DNA of 64,000 bases, from contig NZ_PSTQ01000009.1 in assembly GCF_002931075.1 (NCBI RefSeq), positions 62,001-126,000 on the forward strand, in the 5' to 3' direction. Shown piece by piece: positions 1-9,033 of this stretch (its first letter is position 1; each line of letters starts with the position of its first letter). This stretch comes from Pseudoclavibacter sp. AY1F1 (GTDB lineage: Bacteria; Actinomycetota; Actinomycetes; Actinomycetales; Microbacteriaceae). A model generated the notes under the pieces. The model was not told where the DNA came from. It did not search any database and worked only from the letters and a program-made list of their open reading frames with translations. The position numbers were made by a program, and so were the translations under genes.

Positions 1-61
1 CGACGGTAAACGTTCGACCCGCTCGAAGGTCAAACCCGCTCCACGCTCGTAAGCTCCCGGC

Positions 62-496
62 ATGCGTATCTCCGAGGTCAGCAGGCGGAGCGGGATCAGC
101 GCGACCGCGCTGCGCTACTACGAGAGCATCGGCCTCGTCACACCGCACCGCTCCAGCAACGGCTACCGGGACTACGACGCCACCACCCTGCACCGACTCG
201 ATCTCATCGAGGCAAGCAAAGAGCTCGGACTCCCCCTCGCGGACATCAGCAGACACCTCGCTTCCCTAGAGGTCGACTCCTGCACCGACGTGCGCGAGCA
301 GCTGCGGCCGCTCCTCGCTGAGCGGGTGCGGCAGATCGATGAGAAGCGGGCACGGCTGGACGAGCTCCGAGCGAGACTCACGGCCGCCAGTCATGGCCTT
401 GTTGAGTGTCCTGACCGCGACGACAGATGCTCTACGGAGTGCATCTTCCGCACCTACGACGAGAGGGCTGGGACCTGCTCCACTCCCTCGGAGTGA
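62..496 (+). CDS. MerR-family regulator with metal-sensor-like cysteines
   Basis: Transcriptional regulator of the MerR family, 144 residues. Residues 1-70 form the winged helix-turn-helix (RRSGISATALRYYESIGL) and about 80-107 a charged dimerisation helix. Cysteines lie at 74, 116, 123, 127 and 139. C74 is at the start of the dimer helix, where ZntR/CueR-type sensors carry a metal ligand, and 116-127 (CPDRDDRCSTEC) resembles their C-terminal metal loop. A thiophilic-metal or redox sensor is therefore inferred. No metal exporter is next to it on the right; the left neighbour is outside the window, so the target is unknown. It converges on the sigma-factor operon. Confidence 0.85.
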   Translation: MRISEVSRRSGISATALRYYESIGLVTPHRSSNGYRDYDATTLHRLDLIEASKELGLPLADISRHLASLEVDSCTDVREQLRPLLAERVRQIDEKRARLDELRARLTAASHGLVECPDRDDRCSTECIFRTYDERAGTCSTPSE

Positions 497-634
497 GACA
501 TGTCAAACCATGGGATGCGGAACACCAACAAGGGCCCACCTTGTCGCGGGGGTGTTCGCGCCAGTGGGTTGCTCTGCCAGGCTCCCTATCGAGTCTCGTC
601 AAGACTCGCCACGTACGCCTTGATCCAGTGAAGA

Positions 635-1189
635 TCAGGGTGAACGCGCTTCACATTGCGACGTGTAGGCGGCAACCCCAGGCTCGTCCGGACGCAGCAG
701 CTCTCGGAGTCGGAGGCGGGCGCGCTGATACCGACCGCGAGCGGTCGACTCACGAACCCCGAGGATGTTGGCGGCCTGAGGCAGCGTGAAGCCGTCCCAG
801 AGGATCAGGCGCACGAGCTCACCTTGATTGGCCGGCAGACGGTCGAGCGCCTCACGCACTTCCAGCGCTGCAGGGTCGGCAGCCTCCGGCTGCGCCTCGA
901 GTTGCTGGCGCAGCCTCAGAGTCAGGTCCGTGCGCCGGACCGAGCCGCGAGCCGCGTTCGCCAGGAGTCGCCGCGCGACCCCGAAGAGCCACATCCGCGC
1001 CTGCTCGGGGTCTGATGGCATGCGGTCGATGCGTCGCCAGGCGACGACAAACGTCTCGCTGAGTAGGTCAGCGGCGTCGGCCGGGACGCTCACCCGCCTC
1101 CCGAAGTAGCTGAGCAGATCAGCCGCGTTCGCATCATGGAGCGCCTCGAGCGTCGCCTCCCGGTCATCGCGCCCCTGCCTGCGGATCAC
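635..1189 (-). CDS. ECF-type RNA polymerase sigma factor
   Basis: Extracytoplasmic-function sigma factor of about 184 residues. Region 2 is seen in ADLLSETFVVAWRRIDRM and region 4 in the helix-turn-helix LPQAANILGVRESTARGRYQ. I chose the GTG at 1189 because it overlaps the TGA of the preceding gene as GTGA and has GGGAG seven bases upstream; an earlier in-frame GTG at 1219 has no good ribosome site and would overlap by 34 bases. The gene is translationally coupled to the membrane protein transcribed just before it, an inverted order compared with the usual sigma then anti-sigma arrangement. Its regulon is unknown. Confidence 0.85.
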   Translation of the reverse strand: MIRRQGRDDREATLEALHDANAADLLSYFGRRVSVPADAADLLSETFVVAWRRIDRMPSDPEQARMWLFGVARRLLANAARGSVRRTDLTLRLRQQLEAQPEAADPAALEVREALDRLPANQGELVRLILWDGFTLPQAANILGVRESTARGRYQRARLRLRELLRPDEPGVAAYTSQCEARSP

Positions 1190-1851
1190 TCGCCACTCCC
1201 GGACGTACTGGCTTCGCACTGGCCCGCCATCTCGAGCGACACTCCACCATCGAGGAAACCGGCATCCTCGAACACGCGCAGTATCTCATCGCCCATGAGA
1301 GAGCTCGCGACGACGCCGTGGTCCACGTCGGGGACGTCCGCCCCGGCCCCACCTCCGGTTCCGATTCGCTCTTCGGAAGCTTGGCGCTCGTCCTGCTCCG
1401 CTACAAGCGCGGCTTCGACGTCTTCTGGAGCGATCGACGCGACAACCGGACCCCAGTCATAGTCGGCCAGGAACTCGCGCGCCGTCTCGGTTCGCTCATC
1501 CACTTCGGCATCCGAGAGCCCGCCACCGTACTCCGGGACGACGCGCGCGACGACCGTGCAGAGACCGAGATCACTGCCCGCGTCGAGCTCGAACGTGCGC
1601 TGCGCGGCGGCATCCGGGACCCACCCGACCCAACTCAGCAGGCCCGGTCCGGCGACCGCCGCCGTCGTCCCGACGCCCAGTAGCCCGACGCTCAGGAACG
1701 CGACTCCGAGACCCGTGCGCAACCGCGAGCGTCGCGGCCGTCGCTCAGCCGCGACAGCCTGCGCGAGGGCGCGCGCCTCAGCCGCGTTCGTGGTGTCAGA
1801 TCCAAGCGCCGGCGGCGCAGCTCGGCGCACCAATCCGTCGATGTCGTCCAT
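1186..1851 (-). CDS. Single-pass membrane protein co-transcribed with the sigma factor
   Basis: Hypothetical 221-residue protein. An alanine- and arginine-rich cytoplasmic N-terminus (1-42) precedes one hydrophobic segment at about 45-68 (VAFLSVGLLGVGTTAAVAG), followed by an acidic extracytoplasmic part with isolated cysteines. It is the first gene of a two-gene minus-strand unit and its TGA is shared with the sigma factor GTG. Position suggests a sensor or modulator of that sigma factor. However, no HXXXCXXC anti-sigma zinc motif is visible, so an anti-sigma call would be guesswork. Confidence 0.7.
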   Translation of the reverse strand: MDDIDGLVRRAAPPALGSDTTNAAEARALAQAVAAERRPRRSRLRTGLGVAFLSVGLLGVGTTAAVAGPGLLSWVGWVPDAAAQRTFELDAGSDLGLCTVVARVVPEYGGGLSDAEVDERTETAREFLADYDWGPVVASIAPEDVEAALVAEQDERQASEERIGTGGGAGADVPDVDHGVVASSLMGDEILRVFEDAGFLDGGVSLEMAGQCEASTSGSGE

Positions 1852-2068
1852 GTCGGTCCTCCTCAGTGGTTGCCCTTCACTGTGAACATGTCCGGATACG
1901 CCGCCTTCTTAACGTGGCATGCGGAATCTGCTTCCGCGCATTCGGCAGGGCGGTTCGGGATGCTCGACGCGACCAGCCGCAGTTCAACCCCTGGTTGGCA
2001 TCCGCTCGAACCCGTCGTCCGTAGCGTCGAGGGCACAACGCATCCGCTGGGAGAAGGAGCACGACGCC

Positions 2069-2971
2069 ATGACGATCGAAGTCGACGGCCTGACCAAGAA
2101 GTATGGGGACAAGCATGCGGTGCGGGATGTGAGCTTCACTGTCCAACCGGGCAAGGTCACGGGGTTCCTGGGCCCGAACGGAGCCGGCAAGTCCACGACG
2201 ATGCGCTCCGTCGTCGGGCTCGACCGCCCCACCTCCGGGCGCGCGCTCATCGATGGCAGCGAGTACCGAGCATTCGCGGCGCCGCTGCGCGAGGTCGGCG
2301 CCCTGCTCGACGCGAAAGCGGCGCACAGGTCCCGCACAGCGCTGAACTACCTCACCTCGATCGCGGCGACGCACCGGATTCCGCGCTCGCGCGTCGCTGA
2401 GGTGCTCGAGGCCACTGGCCTCAGCTCGGTCGCCCGGAAGAAGGTCGGCGGGTTCTCCCTCGGCATGGGTCAGCGCCTGGGCATCGCCGCAGCCCTCCTC
2501 GGCGACCCTGGCACGCTCATCCTCGACGAGCCCGTCAACGGCCTCGACCCCGAGGGCGTGACCTGGGTGCGCGAACTGCTGGCTCGACTGGCATCCGAGG
2601 GGCGAACGGTCTTCCTCTCCTCGCACCTGCTGAGCGAGCTCGCGCTCATCGCTGACCACGTGATCATCATCGGCCGCGGTGAGATCATCGCCGATTCACC
2701 ACTCAGCTCCCTCACCGATCAAGGGGGCAGCCGCGTCCGCGTGCGAACGTCGGACGCCCGAACGCTCACCCATCGACTCACGACCACGGGCGTGACGGTC
2801 GCATCGAACGAACCCGGCCTGTTGGAGGTCGAAGGCCTCACCGCCGAGCAGATCGCCCGCGCCGCCCACGAGGCGGGAGTGCTGCTCACCGAGTTGACGC
2901 CGCTGCGCCAGACCCTCGAAGAGGCCTACAACCACCTCACCCGCGACTCCGTCGAGTACGCCTCGGCCTGA
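2069..2971 (+). CDS. ABC-2 type exporter, ATP-binding subunit
   Basis: ATPase of a BcrA/NatA-like ABC exporter, 300 residues. Walker A (GPNGAGKST) is at about 35-43, the signature is FSLGMGQR in place of LSGGQ, as is usual in this branch, and Walker B/D-loop is LILDEPVNGLDP. The ATG at 2069 follows GAGAAGGAG; a longer frame upstream has no family similarity. It is the first gene of a four-gene operon (ATPase, permease, histidine kinase, response regulator), an arrangement known for antibiotic- or peptide-responsive export and self-protection. The exported substrate cannot be read from the sequence. Confidence 0.92.
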   Translation: MTIEVDGLTKKYGDKHAVRDVSFTVQPGKVTGFLGPNGAGKSTTMRSVVGLDRPTSGRALIDGSEYRAFAAPLREVGALLDAKAAHRSRTALNYLTSIAATHRIPRSRVAEVLEATGLSSVARKKVGGFSLGMGQRLGIAAALLGDPGTLILDEPVNGLDPEGVTWVRELLARLASEGRTVFLSSHLLSELALIADHVIIIGRGEIIADSPLSSLTDQGGSRVRVRTSDARTLTHRLTTTGVTVASNEPGLLEVEGLTAEQIARAAHEAGVLLTELTPLRQTLEEAYNHLTRDSVEYASA

Positions 2972-2998
2972 TCCCGCTTCCCCCGCGAAAGGACCCTC

Positions 2999-3814
2999 AT
3001 GAGCACCACCACCGACACCACCCGCAGCGTGCGCCAGGTCCGCGTGCGCAAGGTCAGCTTGGGTGGCGCTGTCGTCTCCGAATGGATCAAGTTCCGGGGA
3101 CTGGCGTCGAACCACGCCCTCGCAGGACTCACGGCCCTGCTCCTGGTCGCCAACGGAGTCGCGATGCCCTGGGCTTACGTCTTCCGCGACCGTGGCTCAC
3201 CCCAGGCTGACTACGACGCGTACCCCGAGATGATCGTCGACAAGACCGGCTACGTCGGCATCATCCTGGCTGTGCTCGCGGTGCTGATGATCACGAACGA
3301 GTACCGCTCCGGGCAGATCAGCACCACGCTGCTCTCGGTTCCGCGACGGACGCCGGTGCTCGTCGCGAAGGGCGCGATCGTCGCGGGCATCGCCTTCGTG
3401 ATCGGAGCAGCCAGCTCGGCAATCGGGTTCGCGGTCGCCCCGACGGTCCTCGCCGGTGGCGGGTACAGCTACGTCCTGGGCACCCCAGCCCTGCTCCGCC
3501 TCGTCAGCGGCTCCGGGCTGTACCTCGCCGCCATCGGCATCATCGGTCTTGCGATCGGTGCGATCATCCGCAACGTCATCGCCGCAGTGCTCGCGACGAT
3601 CACGTTCCTCCTCATCGTGCCCGTGATCCCGCAGATGTTCACCGAGTTCGGCACTGAGATCACCCGCTTCTTCCCCATCCAAGCAGGCTCGCTGCTGCTC
3701 GCCCCCGTCGGCACGGACCCGATGGGCCCGTGGACTGGCTACGTCGTTCTGCTGACCTGGGCACTGGCGCTCTTCGCGGTCGCGATCATCCTGCTCAAGC
3801 GCCGCGACGCCTGA
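2999..3814 (+). CDS. ABC-2 type exporter, permease subunit
   Basis: Membrane subunit of 271 residues, preceded by a GCGAAAGGA ribosome site 28 bases after the ATPase stop. Six hydrophobic segments are visible, including the first after about 35 residues, IILAVLAVLMI near 85, and a C-terminal VVLLTWALALFAVAIILL. The cytoplasmic YRSGQISTTLLSVPRR stretch between the second and third segments is typical of ABC-2 permeases that pair with BcrA-like ATPases. Expected to form a homodimeric channel with the preceding ATPase. Confidence 0.9.
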   Translation: MSTTTDTTRSVRQVRVRKVSLGGAVVSEWIKFRGLASNHALAGLTALLLVANGVAMPWAYVFRDRGSPQADYDAYPEMIVDKTGYVGIILAVLAVLMITNEYRSGQISTTLLSVPRRTPVLVAKGAIVAGIAFVIGAASSAIGFAVAPTVLAGGGYSYVLGTPALLRLVSGSGLYLAAIGIIGLAIGAIIRNVIAAVLATITFLLIVPVIPQMFTEFGTEITRFFPIQAGSLLLAPVGTDPMGPWTGYVVLLTWALALFAVAIILLKRRDA

Positions 3815-3875
3815 GCACTGAACTGAACAGGCAGCAGGGGACAATGTGAGAACAGTTCAGGATGGAGGTCAGAGC

Positions 3876-5093
3876 ATGGGTGCTCGCGCTTCGGCCCCGG
3901 CAGTGAATGTGGCGGACGTCGAGCGCGTGCTCGGCACGCGGCTACCGCGCTGGCTTGCCGCCCATCCGAGGACGGTGGATGCGCTCATCGCCCTCATCTG
4001 CCTGTCAGCTCAAGCACTTGTGCTCGTCCTCCCCGGTGAGCAACCGCTGTGGCCAGGCCTGCTTCTCGCGATCCTCTCGTGTGGGCTGCTGCTGTGGCGG
4101 CGGGTTTCTCCGCGAGCGGTCCTCGTCGCAGTCGTGCTGGTGGGCGTGGCTGGCATGCTTCTGCCTGCCCCGGTTGCCCTGCTGGGTCTGCCCGTCACCG
4201 TCGGGCTCTACACGCTGGCCTCCGCGACGCCGACTGCGACTGCGCTCGTGGGGTACGCCATCGTCGTGGGTCTGCCCGCGCTCGGGGCGCTTCTGCTGTA
4301 CGTGACGACGGGTGTGACCCATGCGCCGTCACTGCTGGACCCCCTGGCGCTGCTCGCTCTCGCTCTCGGCATCGCCGCTCGCGGCACCGCGCGCCGCCGA
4401 GAAGCCCTCACGGAATTGATGAACGAACGGCTCAGCACGGCGCGTGGCGTGGAACGGCAGCGCATCTCCGCGGAGATGCACGACATCGTCGCCCACTCGC
4501 TCTCGACGATGATCGCCCTCGCCGACGGCGCATCCAACGGCTGGCAGAAGCACCCGGAGCGGTCAGCGCTGGCACTCGACAGGCTCGGCGAGGTCGGTCG
4601 AAGCGCACTCGCCGACATGAACAGGATCTTGCACGTGCTCCGCGACGACGACGCGGTGCTGGGCGAGCGCCTGCACCGCTCGGGCCACAACGTCCCGGAG
4701 CTGGAGGAACTGGTCGAGGTCTTCCGAGATGCGGGTCTGCCCGTCGCACTCACCCGCTCTGGCGAGGCGATGCCCACGAATCCCGCACTGTCGACGACGG
4801 TGTATCGCATCGTTCAGGAGTCACTCACCAACGCGCTGCGCTACGCCGCAAGGGCCACTCGAATCGAGGTCAGCATTGACGTGACTGGGGGCACTGTCAT
4901 GGTGCAGGTCGCTGACGACGGACGCGCAGATCCCCGCGGGGGCCGAGTCCCGAGCCAGGGCAGTGGCCGGGGGCTGCTCGGTGTCGCCGAGCGTGCCGCG
5001 GCGTTCGGCGGCGTCAGCTCGGCTGGCCCACGACCGGGCGGCGGCTGGGTGACGACAGCCACTCTGCGGATCGACGGAGACGCACGCGCATGA
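3876..5093 (+). CDS. NarL-type sensor histidine kinase
   Basis: Sensor kinase of about 405 residues. The N-terminal 180 residues hold five or six membrane helices with little external sequence, so an intramembrane stimulus is plausible. The HisKA_3 phosphoacceptor motif is [11 protein letters not shown] with His at about 202. The ATPase N-box is [15 protein letters not shown] and a G-box [13 protein letters not shown] follows. The start at 3876 has a perfect GGAGGT six bases upstream; an in-frame GTG at 3846 lacks one. The stop overlaps the regulator start as ATGA. It probably senses the ligand exported by the upstream ABC pair. Confidence 0.92.
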   Translation: MGARASAPAVNVADVERVLGTRLPRWLAAHPRTVDALIALICLSAQALVLVLPGEQPLWPGLLLAILSCGLLLWRRVSPRAVLVAVVLVGVAGMLLPAPVALLGLPVTVGLYTLASATPTATALVGYAIVVGLPALGALLLYVTTGVTHAPSLLDPLALLALALGIAARGTARRREALTELMNERLSTARGVERQRISAEMHDIVAHSLSTMIALADGASNGWQKHPERSALALDRLGEVGRSALADMNRILHVLRDDDAVLGERLHRSGHNVPELEELVEVFRDAGLPVALTRSGEAMPTNPALSTTVYRIVQESLTNALRYAARATRIEVSIDVTGGTVMVQVADDGRADPRGGRVPSQGSGRGLLGVAERAAAFGGVSSAGPRPGGGWVTTATLRIDGDARA

Positions 5094-5788
5094 CCGAGAT
5101 CAGTTCGCCGAAGATCAGAGCCCTCCTCGTCGACGACCAGGAGCTCGTTCGGATGGGCACGGCGCTGACCCTGGACTCGGCCGATGACATCGAGGTCGTC
5201 GGTGAAGCGGCCACGGGTGAGGAGGCGATCCGCCGCACCCGCGAGCTCAAGCCTGATGTCGTGCTGATGGATGTGCGGATGCCCGGCATGGGCGGTGTGG
5301 AGGCGACCAGGATCATCACCACCGCTCACCCGAGCACGCGGGTGCTCGTGCTCACCACCTTCGATATCGACGAGTACGCCTTCGGCGGTCTCGACGCCGG
5401 TGCAAGCGCCTTCCTCCTCAAGAGCACACCGCCGGATCGGCTCCGGGAGGCCGTGAGGACGGTTCATTCGGGCGAAGCCGTGGTCGAGCCCCGGATCACG
5501 AAGCAGCTGATAGACCACTACGCCTCCGGAGGCTCGCATCTGCACCCTGAGAGCCCTGCGAGCCCCGTGGACGACGACCCGAGCCATCCGCTCGACCCGC
5601 TCAGCCCGCGCGAGCTCGAGGTGTTCGCGTGCGTGGTCGCCGGACTCTCCAACGGTGAGATCTGCGAGACGCTCCACCTCTCCCCCGCCACGGTGAAGAC
5701 GCACGTGAACCGCATCTTCGCCAAGCTGCACGTCCGCGACCGAGTTCATGCGGTCATCCTCGGGCACGAGCTGAAAAGGCGACGGTAG
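5090..5788 (+). CDS. NarL/LuxR-family response regulator
   Basis: Two-component response regulator, 232 residues. The receiver domain carries the acidic pair DDQE near the start, the phosphoacceptor Asp in [13 protein letters not shown] (about 57), Thr in VLVLTTFD and the conserved Lys in FLLKST. A linker of about 30 residues leads to a LuxR helix-turn-helix ([20 protein letters not shown], then [13 protein letters not shown]). ATGA overlap with the kinase shows co-translation. It likely controls its own ABC operon; no operator is obvious upstream of 2069. Confidence 0.93.
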   Translation: MTEISSPKIRALLVDDQELVRMGTALTLDSADDIEVVGEAATGEEAIRRTRELKPDVVLMDVRMPGMGGVEATRIITTAHPSTRVLVLTTFDIDEYAFGGLDAGASAFLLKSTPPDRLREAVRTVHSGEAVVEPRITKQLIDHYASGGSHLHPESPASPVDDDPSHPLDPLSPRELEVFACVVAGLSNGEICETLHLSPATVKTHVNRIFAKLHVRDRVHAVILGHELKRRR

Positions 5789-5814
5789 GGGGCGGGGGCA
5801 GCACGGACAGCTAG

Positions 5815-5881
5815 CGAGAAACGATCGCCCCCGGTGGTATCGCCGGGTTGGGCCTCGCGTGTCCCAGAGCGACGCGTGCCG
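5815..5881 (-). pseudogene. Fossil C-terminus of a SnoaL-like gene
   Basis: Read on the minus strand this stretch encodes RHASLWDTRGPTRRYHRG, matching codon for codon the C-terminus RHASLWDTRGPKLRYHQG of the SnoaL-like gene at 23488-23844. Only about 20 codons remain, and the match stops at the junction with the truncated reductase that follows on the plus strand. It is a gene remnant left by a deletion or recombination; it has no start codon. Confidence 0.65.
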
Positions 5882-6237
5882 AGTCGGTGCTGGGCTTCGA
5901 CGAGTGGCCGTTCGACGGGAAGCGGGTGATCGTGCTCACCTCGCGAACAACGGTCGAGGATGCGCGCGTGACGAGGGCCGCGTCCGTCGACGAGGCGACC
6001 CGCCTCCTCGAGGAGGGCGGAGCGGCGGAGGTGTACATCGACGGTGGCCGCACCATCCAGTCGTTCCTTCGCGCAGGCCTCGTCGACGAGATCACCCTGT
6101 CGGTCGCCCCCATCATTCTCGGCTCCGGACGATCACTCTTCGGCGCCCTCGACGCCGACGTACTCCTCACGGTCCGGGGCAGTCATGCCACCGAGGATGG
6201 CCTCGTCCGAACCACGTACGACGTGACGACCCGGTGA
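5848..6237 (+). pseudogene. Dihydrofolate-reductase/RibD C-domain protein, 5' truncated
   Basis: From about 5885 the frame encodes the C-terminal two thirds of a RibD_C/DHFR-like protein: LGFDEWPFDGKRVIVLTS, then EVYIDGGRTIQSFLRAGLVD and ITLSVAPIILGSGRSLFG. Members of this family are about 180-190 residues and begin with a substrate- and NADPH-binding strand (MRVV..SLDGFI-like), which is absent here. The only possible starts (TTG at 5848) lie in sequence derived from another gene on the opposite strand, so the reductase lost its first 50-60 codons and is probably dead. The remaining frame is open and undamaged, suggesting recent decay. Confidence 0.75.
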
Positions 6238-6296
6238 GATCAGCCACACGAGCCCGCACCGCCCATTCGTGGAACTGAGCAACGTTCACCGGCGCG

Positions 6297-7274
6297 TCAC
6301 ACCCCGTCCGTCGCTCCATCGCCGAACCGCCTCCGGTAGCTCGACGGGGTGCTCCCGAATGCGGCCGCGAAGTTCTGCCGCAGGGTGACGGGGCTCCCGA
6401 ATCCGCAGGCCGCGGCGATCTGGTCGACCGATAGCTGACTGGTCTCGAGGAGGGTGCGCGCTTCGTCGAGGCGGCGCGAGCGCACCCAGGCAGCCGGCGT
6501 CGCCCCGGTCTCGTCGCGGAAGGCGCGCACGAAGGAGCGCTCGCTGAGGTGCGCGGCTTGGGCGAGGCGCGCCACGCTGAGCCCTTCGCCGAGGTGCTCG
6601 AGCGCGAACGCGCAGGCAGCCGCGACCGCTCCCCCACTCGAGTCGGCGGGCACCGGCCGCTCGATGTACTGCGCCTGCCCACCCTCCCGATGAGGGGCGA
6701 CGACCAGGTGACGCGCGACGCGGTTCGCGACCGCCGACCCGAGCCGGGTGCGCACGATGTGGAGGCACGCGTCGATACCGGATGCGGTGCCCGCGGAGGT
6801 CATGACGTCCCCGTGGTCGAGGTACAGCGCGGACGGCTCCACCGATATCTCCGGGTGGCGTCGCGCGAGCTCCTCGGTGCTCTTCCAGTGCGTCACGGCG
6901 CTGCGCCCGGCCAGCAGGCCCGCGTCCGCGAGCGCGTTCGCGCCAAGGCAGAGACCCACGATGGGCACCGCTCGCGCGTGGCGTTCCTGCAGCAGCTTCG
7001 CGAGCGCCGGACTCGGCGCGACTCCATCCTTGATCCACGATGGCACCACGATGAGGTCAGCGTCTCGAGCTCTGTCGAGCCCCTCGATGCCACCGAGCGT
7101 GTAGCCCTCTGACGTCGTCACCGAACCTGCATCCTCGGAGAAGCCTGCATCCTCGGAGAAGAAGGACGTCTGCCACGGCGCCGCCCCACTGCGCGCGACC
7201 TCGTCGAACACCAGATGCGGCACCGAGAGATGAAACATCGAGGCCCCATCGAATGCGTAGACCGCGATCTTCAC
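6297..7274 (-). CDS. GlxA-like regulator: DJ-1/PfpI domain plus AraC helix-turn-helix
   Basis: Transcription factor of 325 residues. Residues 1-170 are a DJ-1/PfpI (class I amidotransferase-like) ligand domain with the nucleophile-elbow analogue GLCLGANALADAGLL; about 215-315 carry two AraC helix-turn-helix motifs (SVARLAQAAHLSERSFVRAF and SVDQIAAACGFGSPVTLRQN). The GTG at 7274 was chosen because AGGAGG lies four bases upstream; longer frames have no support. It is divergent from the isochorismatase-family gene, whose expression it may control. The effector is unknown. Confidence 0.9.
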   Translation of the reverse strand: MKIAVYAFDGASMFHLSVPHLVFDEVARSGAAPWQTSFFSEDAGFSEDAGSVTTSEGYTLGGIEGLDRARDADLIVVPSWIKDGVAPSPALAKLLQERHARAVPIVGLCLGANALADAGLLAGRSAVTHWKSTEELARRHPEISVEPSALYLDHGDVMTSAGTASGIDACLHIVRTRLGSAVANRVARHLVVAPHREGGQAQYIERPVPADSSGGAVAAACAFALEHLGEGLSVARLAQAAHLSERSFVRAFRDETGATPAAWVRSRRLDEARTLLETSQLSVDQIAAACGFGSPVTLRQNFAAAFGSTPSSYRRRFGDGATDGV

Positions 7275-7399
7275 GTGCCCTCCTGCTCTTTGGCGTGAAC
7301 TCATCGTAAACCTGCATTCCCGCCAATGGCGGCGCGCGCCTCGGCGGCAGAACATGGAAGCACGGCGCGTGCCGTCACCAACGTCTGGAGCAGAAGATC

Positions 7400-8038
7400 A
7401 TGACCTCCCCTCGCAGAGCCCTCACCCTCGTCGACGTGCAGCAGCAGTACTTCTCGGGCCCACTCGAGATCCAGTTCCCGCCGCTGGCCGAGTCCCTGCC
7501 CAACATCGCGGCCGCCATCGACTCGGCCACCGAGTCCGGCATCCCGGTCGCGGCGATTCAGCACACGGCGGGCGACCAGGCGCCCGTCTTCAACCCGACG
7601 ACGCCCGAGTTCGCACTGCACCCCGAGGTGGAGCAGCGTCGGCAGCCCGAGTGGAAGAGCGTCGTCAAGCAGTTCGGCTCGGTATTCGCTGACACGGATC
7701 TGCTCCCCTGGCTGCGAGAGCAGGACGTCGACACGATCACCCTCGTCGGCTACATGACCAACAACTGCATCATCGCCTCGGCGGTCGAAGCGGAGGCGCA
7801 CGGGATCGCCGTCGAGGTACTCTCGGACGCGACCGGCGCCATCAACATCGCGAACAGCGCCGGTTTCGCCCCGGCCAAGACGGTCCACACCACGCTCATG
7901 GCCTTGCTGCAGTCGAACTTCGCGGCCGTCTCGACCACCGACAACTGGACGCAGGCGCTCGCCGACGGCCAGCCGCTCGCGAAAGACAACCTCGCCAAGT
8001 CGGCGATGTACGGCGCAGAGCTCGTCGCTCGCGGGTAG
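7400..8038 (+). CDS. Isochorismatase-family cysteine hydrolase
   Basis: Cytosolic hydrolase of 212 residues. The fold's catalytic triad is visible: Asp in TLVDVQQQYF near residue 12, Lys in WKSVVKQFGS, and the nucleophile Cys in GYMTNNCIIASAVEA with the preceding cis-peptide region. The family hydrolyses amides such as nicotinamide, ureidoacrylate or N-carbamoyl compounds, or isochorismate; nothing here selects among these. It is divergent from the GlxA-like regulator and seven bases ahead of the HAD phosphatase, so the three may be one functional group. Confidence 0.88.
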   Translation: MTSPRRALTLVDVQQQYFSGPLEIQFPPLAESLPNIAAAIDSATESGIPVAAIQHTAGDQAPVFNPTTPEFALHPEVEQRRQPEWKSVVKQFGSVFADTDLLPWLREQDVDTITLVGYMTNNCIIASAVEAEAHGIAVEVLSDATGAINIANSAGFAPAKTVHTTLMALLQSNFAAVSTTDNWTQALADGQPLAKDNLAKSAMYGAELVARG

Positions 8039-8044
8039 ATTTCG

Positions 8045-8893
8045 ATGGTGGATGCACCCAGGACGACCTCACGGCGGGCGGTGTTCCTCGACATCGACGG
8101 CACCCTGACGACAGACCTCGGCGAGGTGCCGGAGTCGGCGCACACCGCCATCAAGGAGGCGCAGGCCAACGGGCACCTGGTCTTCCTCGCGACGGGGCGC
8201 AGCCCGCTGGAGATCGACCCGCGGGTGGAGGCGGTCGGCTTCGATGGCATGGTGGCGGGCGCCGGCGCGTACGTCCTCTACGAAGGCGCGTGGATCGTCG
8301 ACAAGCACCTCAGCGAGATCGAGGCGACCGCCCTCACGCGCGCCCTCGACGAGCTCGGAGTCGACTACAGCCTGCAGGGCCGGCACGCCATGCACACGAC
8401 GGTGGGGCACCGGTCGCGGATGCGGCGCATCCTGACCCAGCTCGGGTTCACCGACTTGGAGGAGTCGGGGCTGAGGCATCACGTCATCGACTCGGGCCCG
8501 CTGGAGCTCGACCGGACTGCGAAGGTCGTGTTCAGCAGCGACGACCAGACGACGTTCGACCGGGTTCAGGCGCGCCTCGGCACCGAGTACGCGATCGTCG
8601 GCGGCACCATGCCCGGCCTCGGCACGGGTGGCGGCGAGATCTCCATGCTCGGGGTGCACAAGGCGGCGGCCATCGAGGCACTGCTGCCCTCGCTCGGACT
8701 CGGCATCGAGGACGCGATCGCCGTCGGCGACAGCGGCAACGACCTCGAGATGCTGCTCGCCTGCGGTGTCGGCGTGGCGATGGGGAACGCGACGCCCGCC
8801 GCCAAGGAGGCGGCCGACTTCGTCACCTCGTCCGTGGACGACGACGGCCTGCACGCCGCGTTCGTGCGACTCGGGCTCATCGAGGGCAGCTAG
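8045..8893 (+). CDS. Cof-type HAD-superfamily phosphatase
   Basis: Phosphatase of 282 residues from the HAD IIB (Cof) subfamily. Motif I is FLDIDGTLT, motif II the Thr/Ser in FLATGRS, motif III a Lys in the cap-proximal HKAAAIEALL, and motif IV GDSGNDLEML. The large C2 cap lies at about 85-190. Such enzymes dephosphorylate sugar phosphates, PLP or FMN with broad specificity. It follows the isochorismatase-family gene by six bases and is probably in the same transcript. Confidence 0.9.
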   Translation: MVDAPRTTSRRAVFLDIDGTLTTDLGEVPESAHTAIKEAQANGHLVFLATGRSPLEIDPRVEAVGFDGMVAGAGAYVLYEGAWIVDKHLSEIEATALTRALDELGVDYSLQGRHAMHTTVGHRSRMRRILTQLGFTDLEESGLRHHVIDSGPLELDRTAKVVFSSDDQTTFDRVQARLGTEYAIVGGTMPGLGTGGGEISMLGVHKAAAIEALLPSLGLGIEDAIAVGDSGNDLEMLLACGVGVAMGNATPAAKEAADFVTSSVDDDGLHAAFVRLGLIEGS

Positions 8894-9033
8894 CCAGCAG
8901 AGGTTGTCCCCCTCCTCAGAATCAAGCATCTCCGTGAATCCGGTGGCCCCGCAAAAGGGACACCAAGGACTGAGCGCGTCCTGCTTCCCGGTGGCGATCT
9001 CGTACTGTGGTGGGAAGTTGAAGGAGGGGCCAG

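Noticed and set aside
8894-9033. Minus-strand reading with a CPFCG zinc-ribbon-like motif
   Set aside because: There is no start codon or ribosome site, it overlaps the TetR promoter, and the frame continues antisense into the HAD gene.
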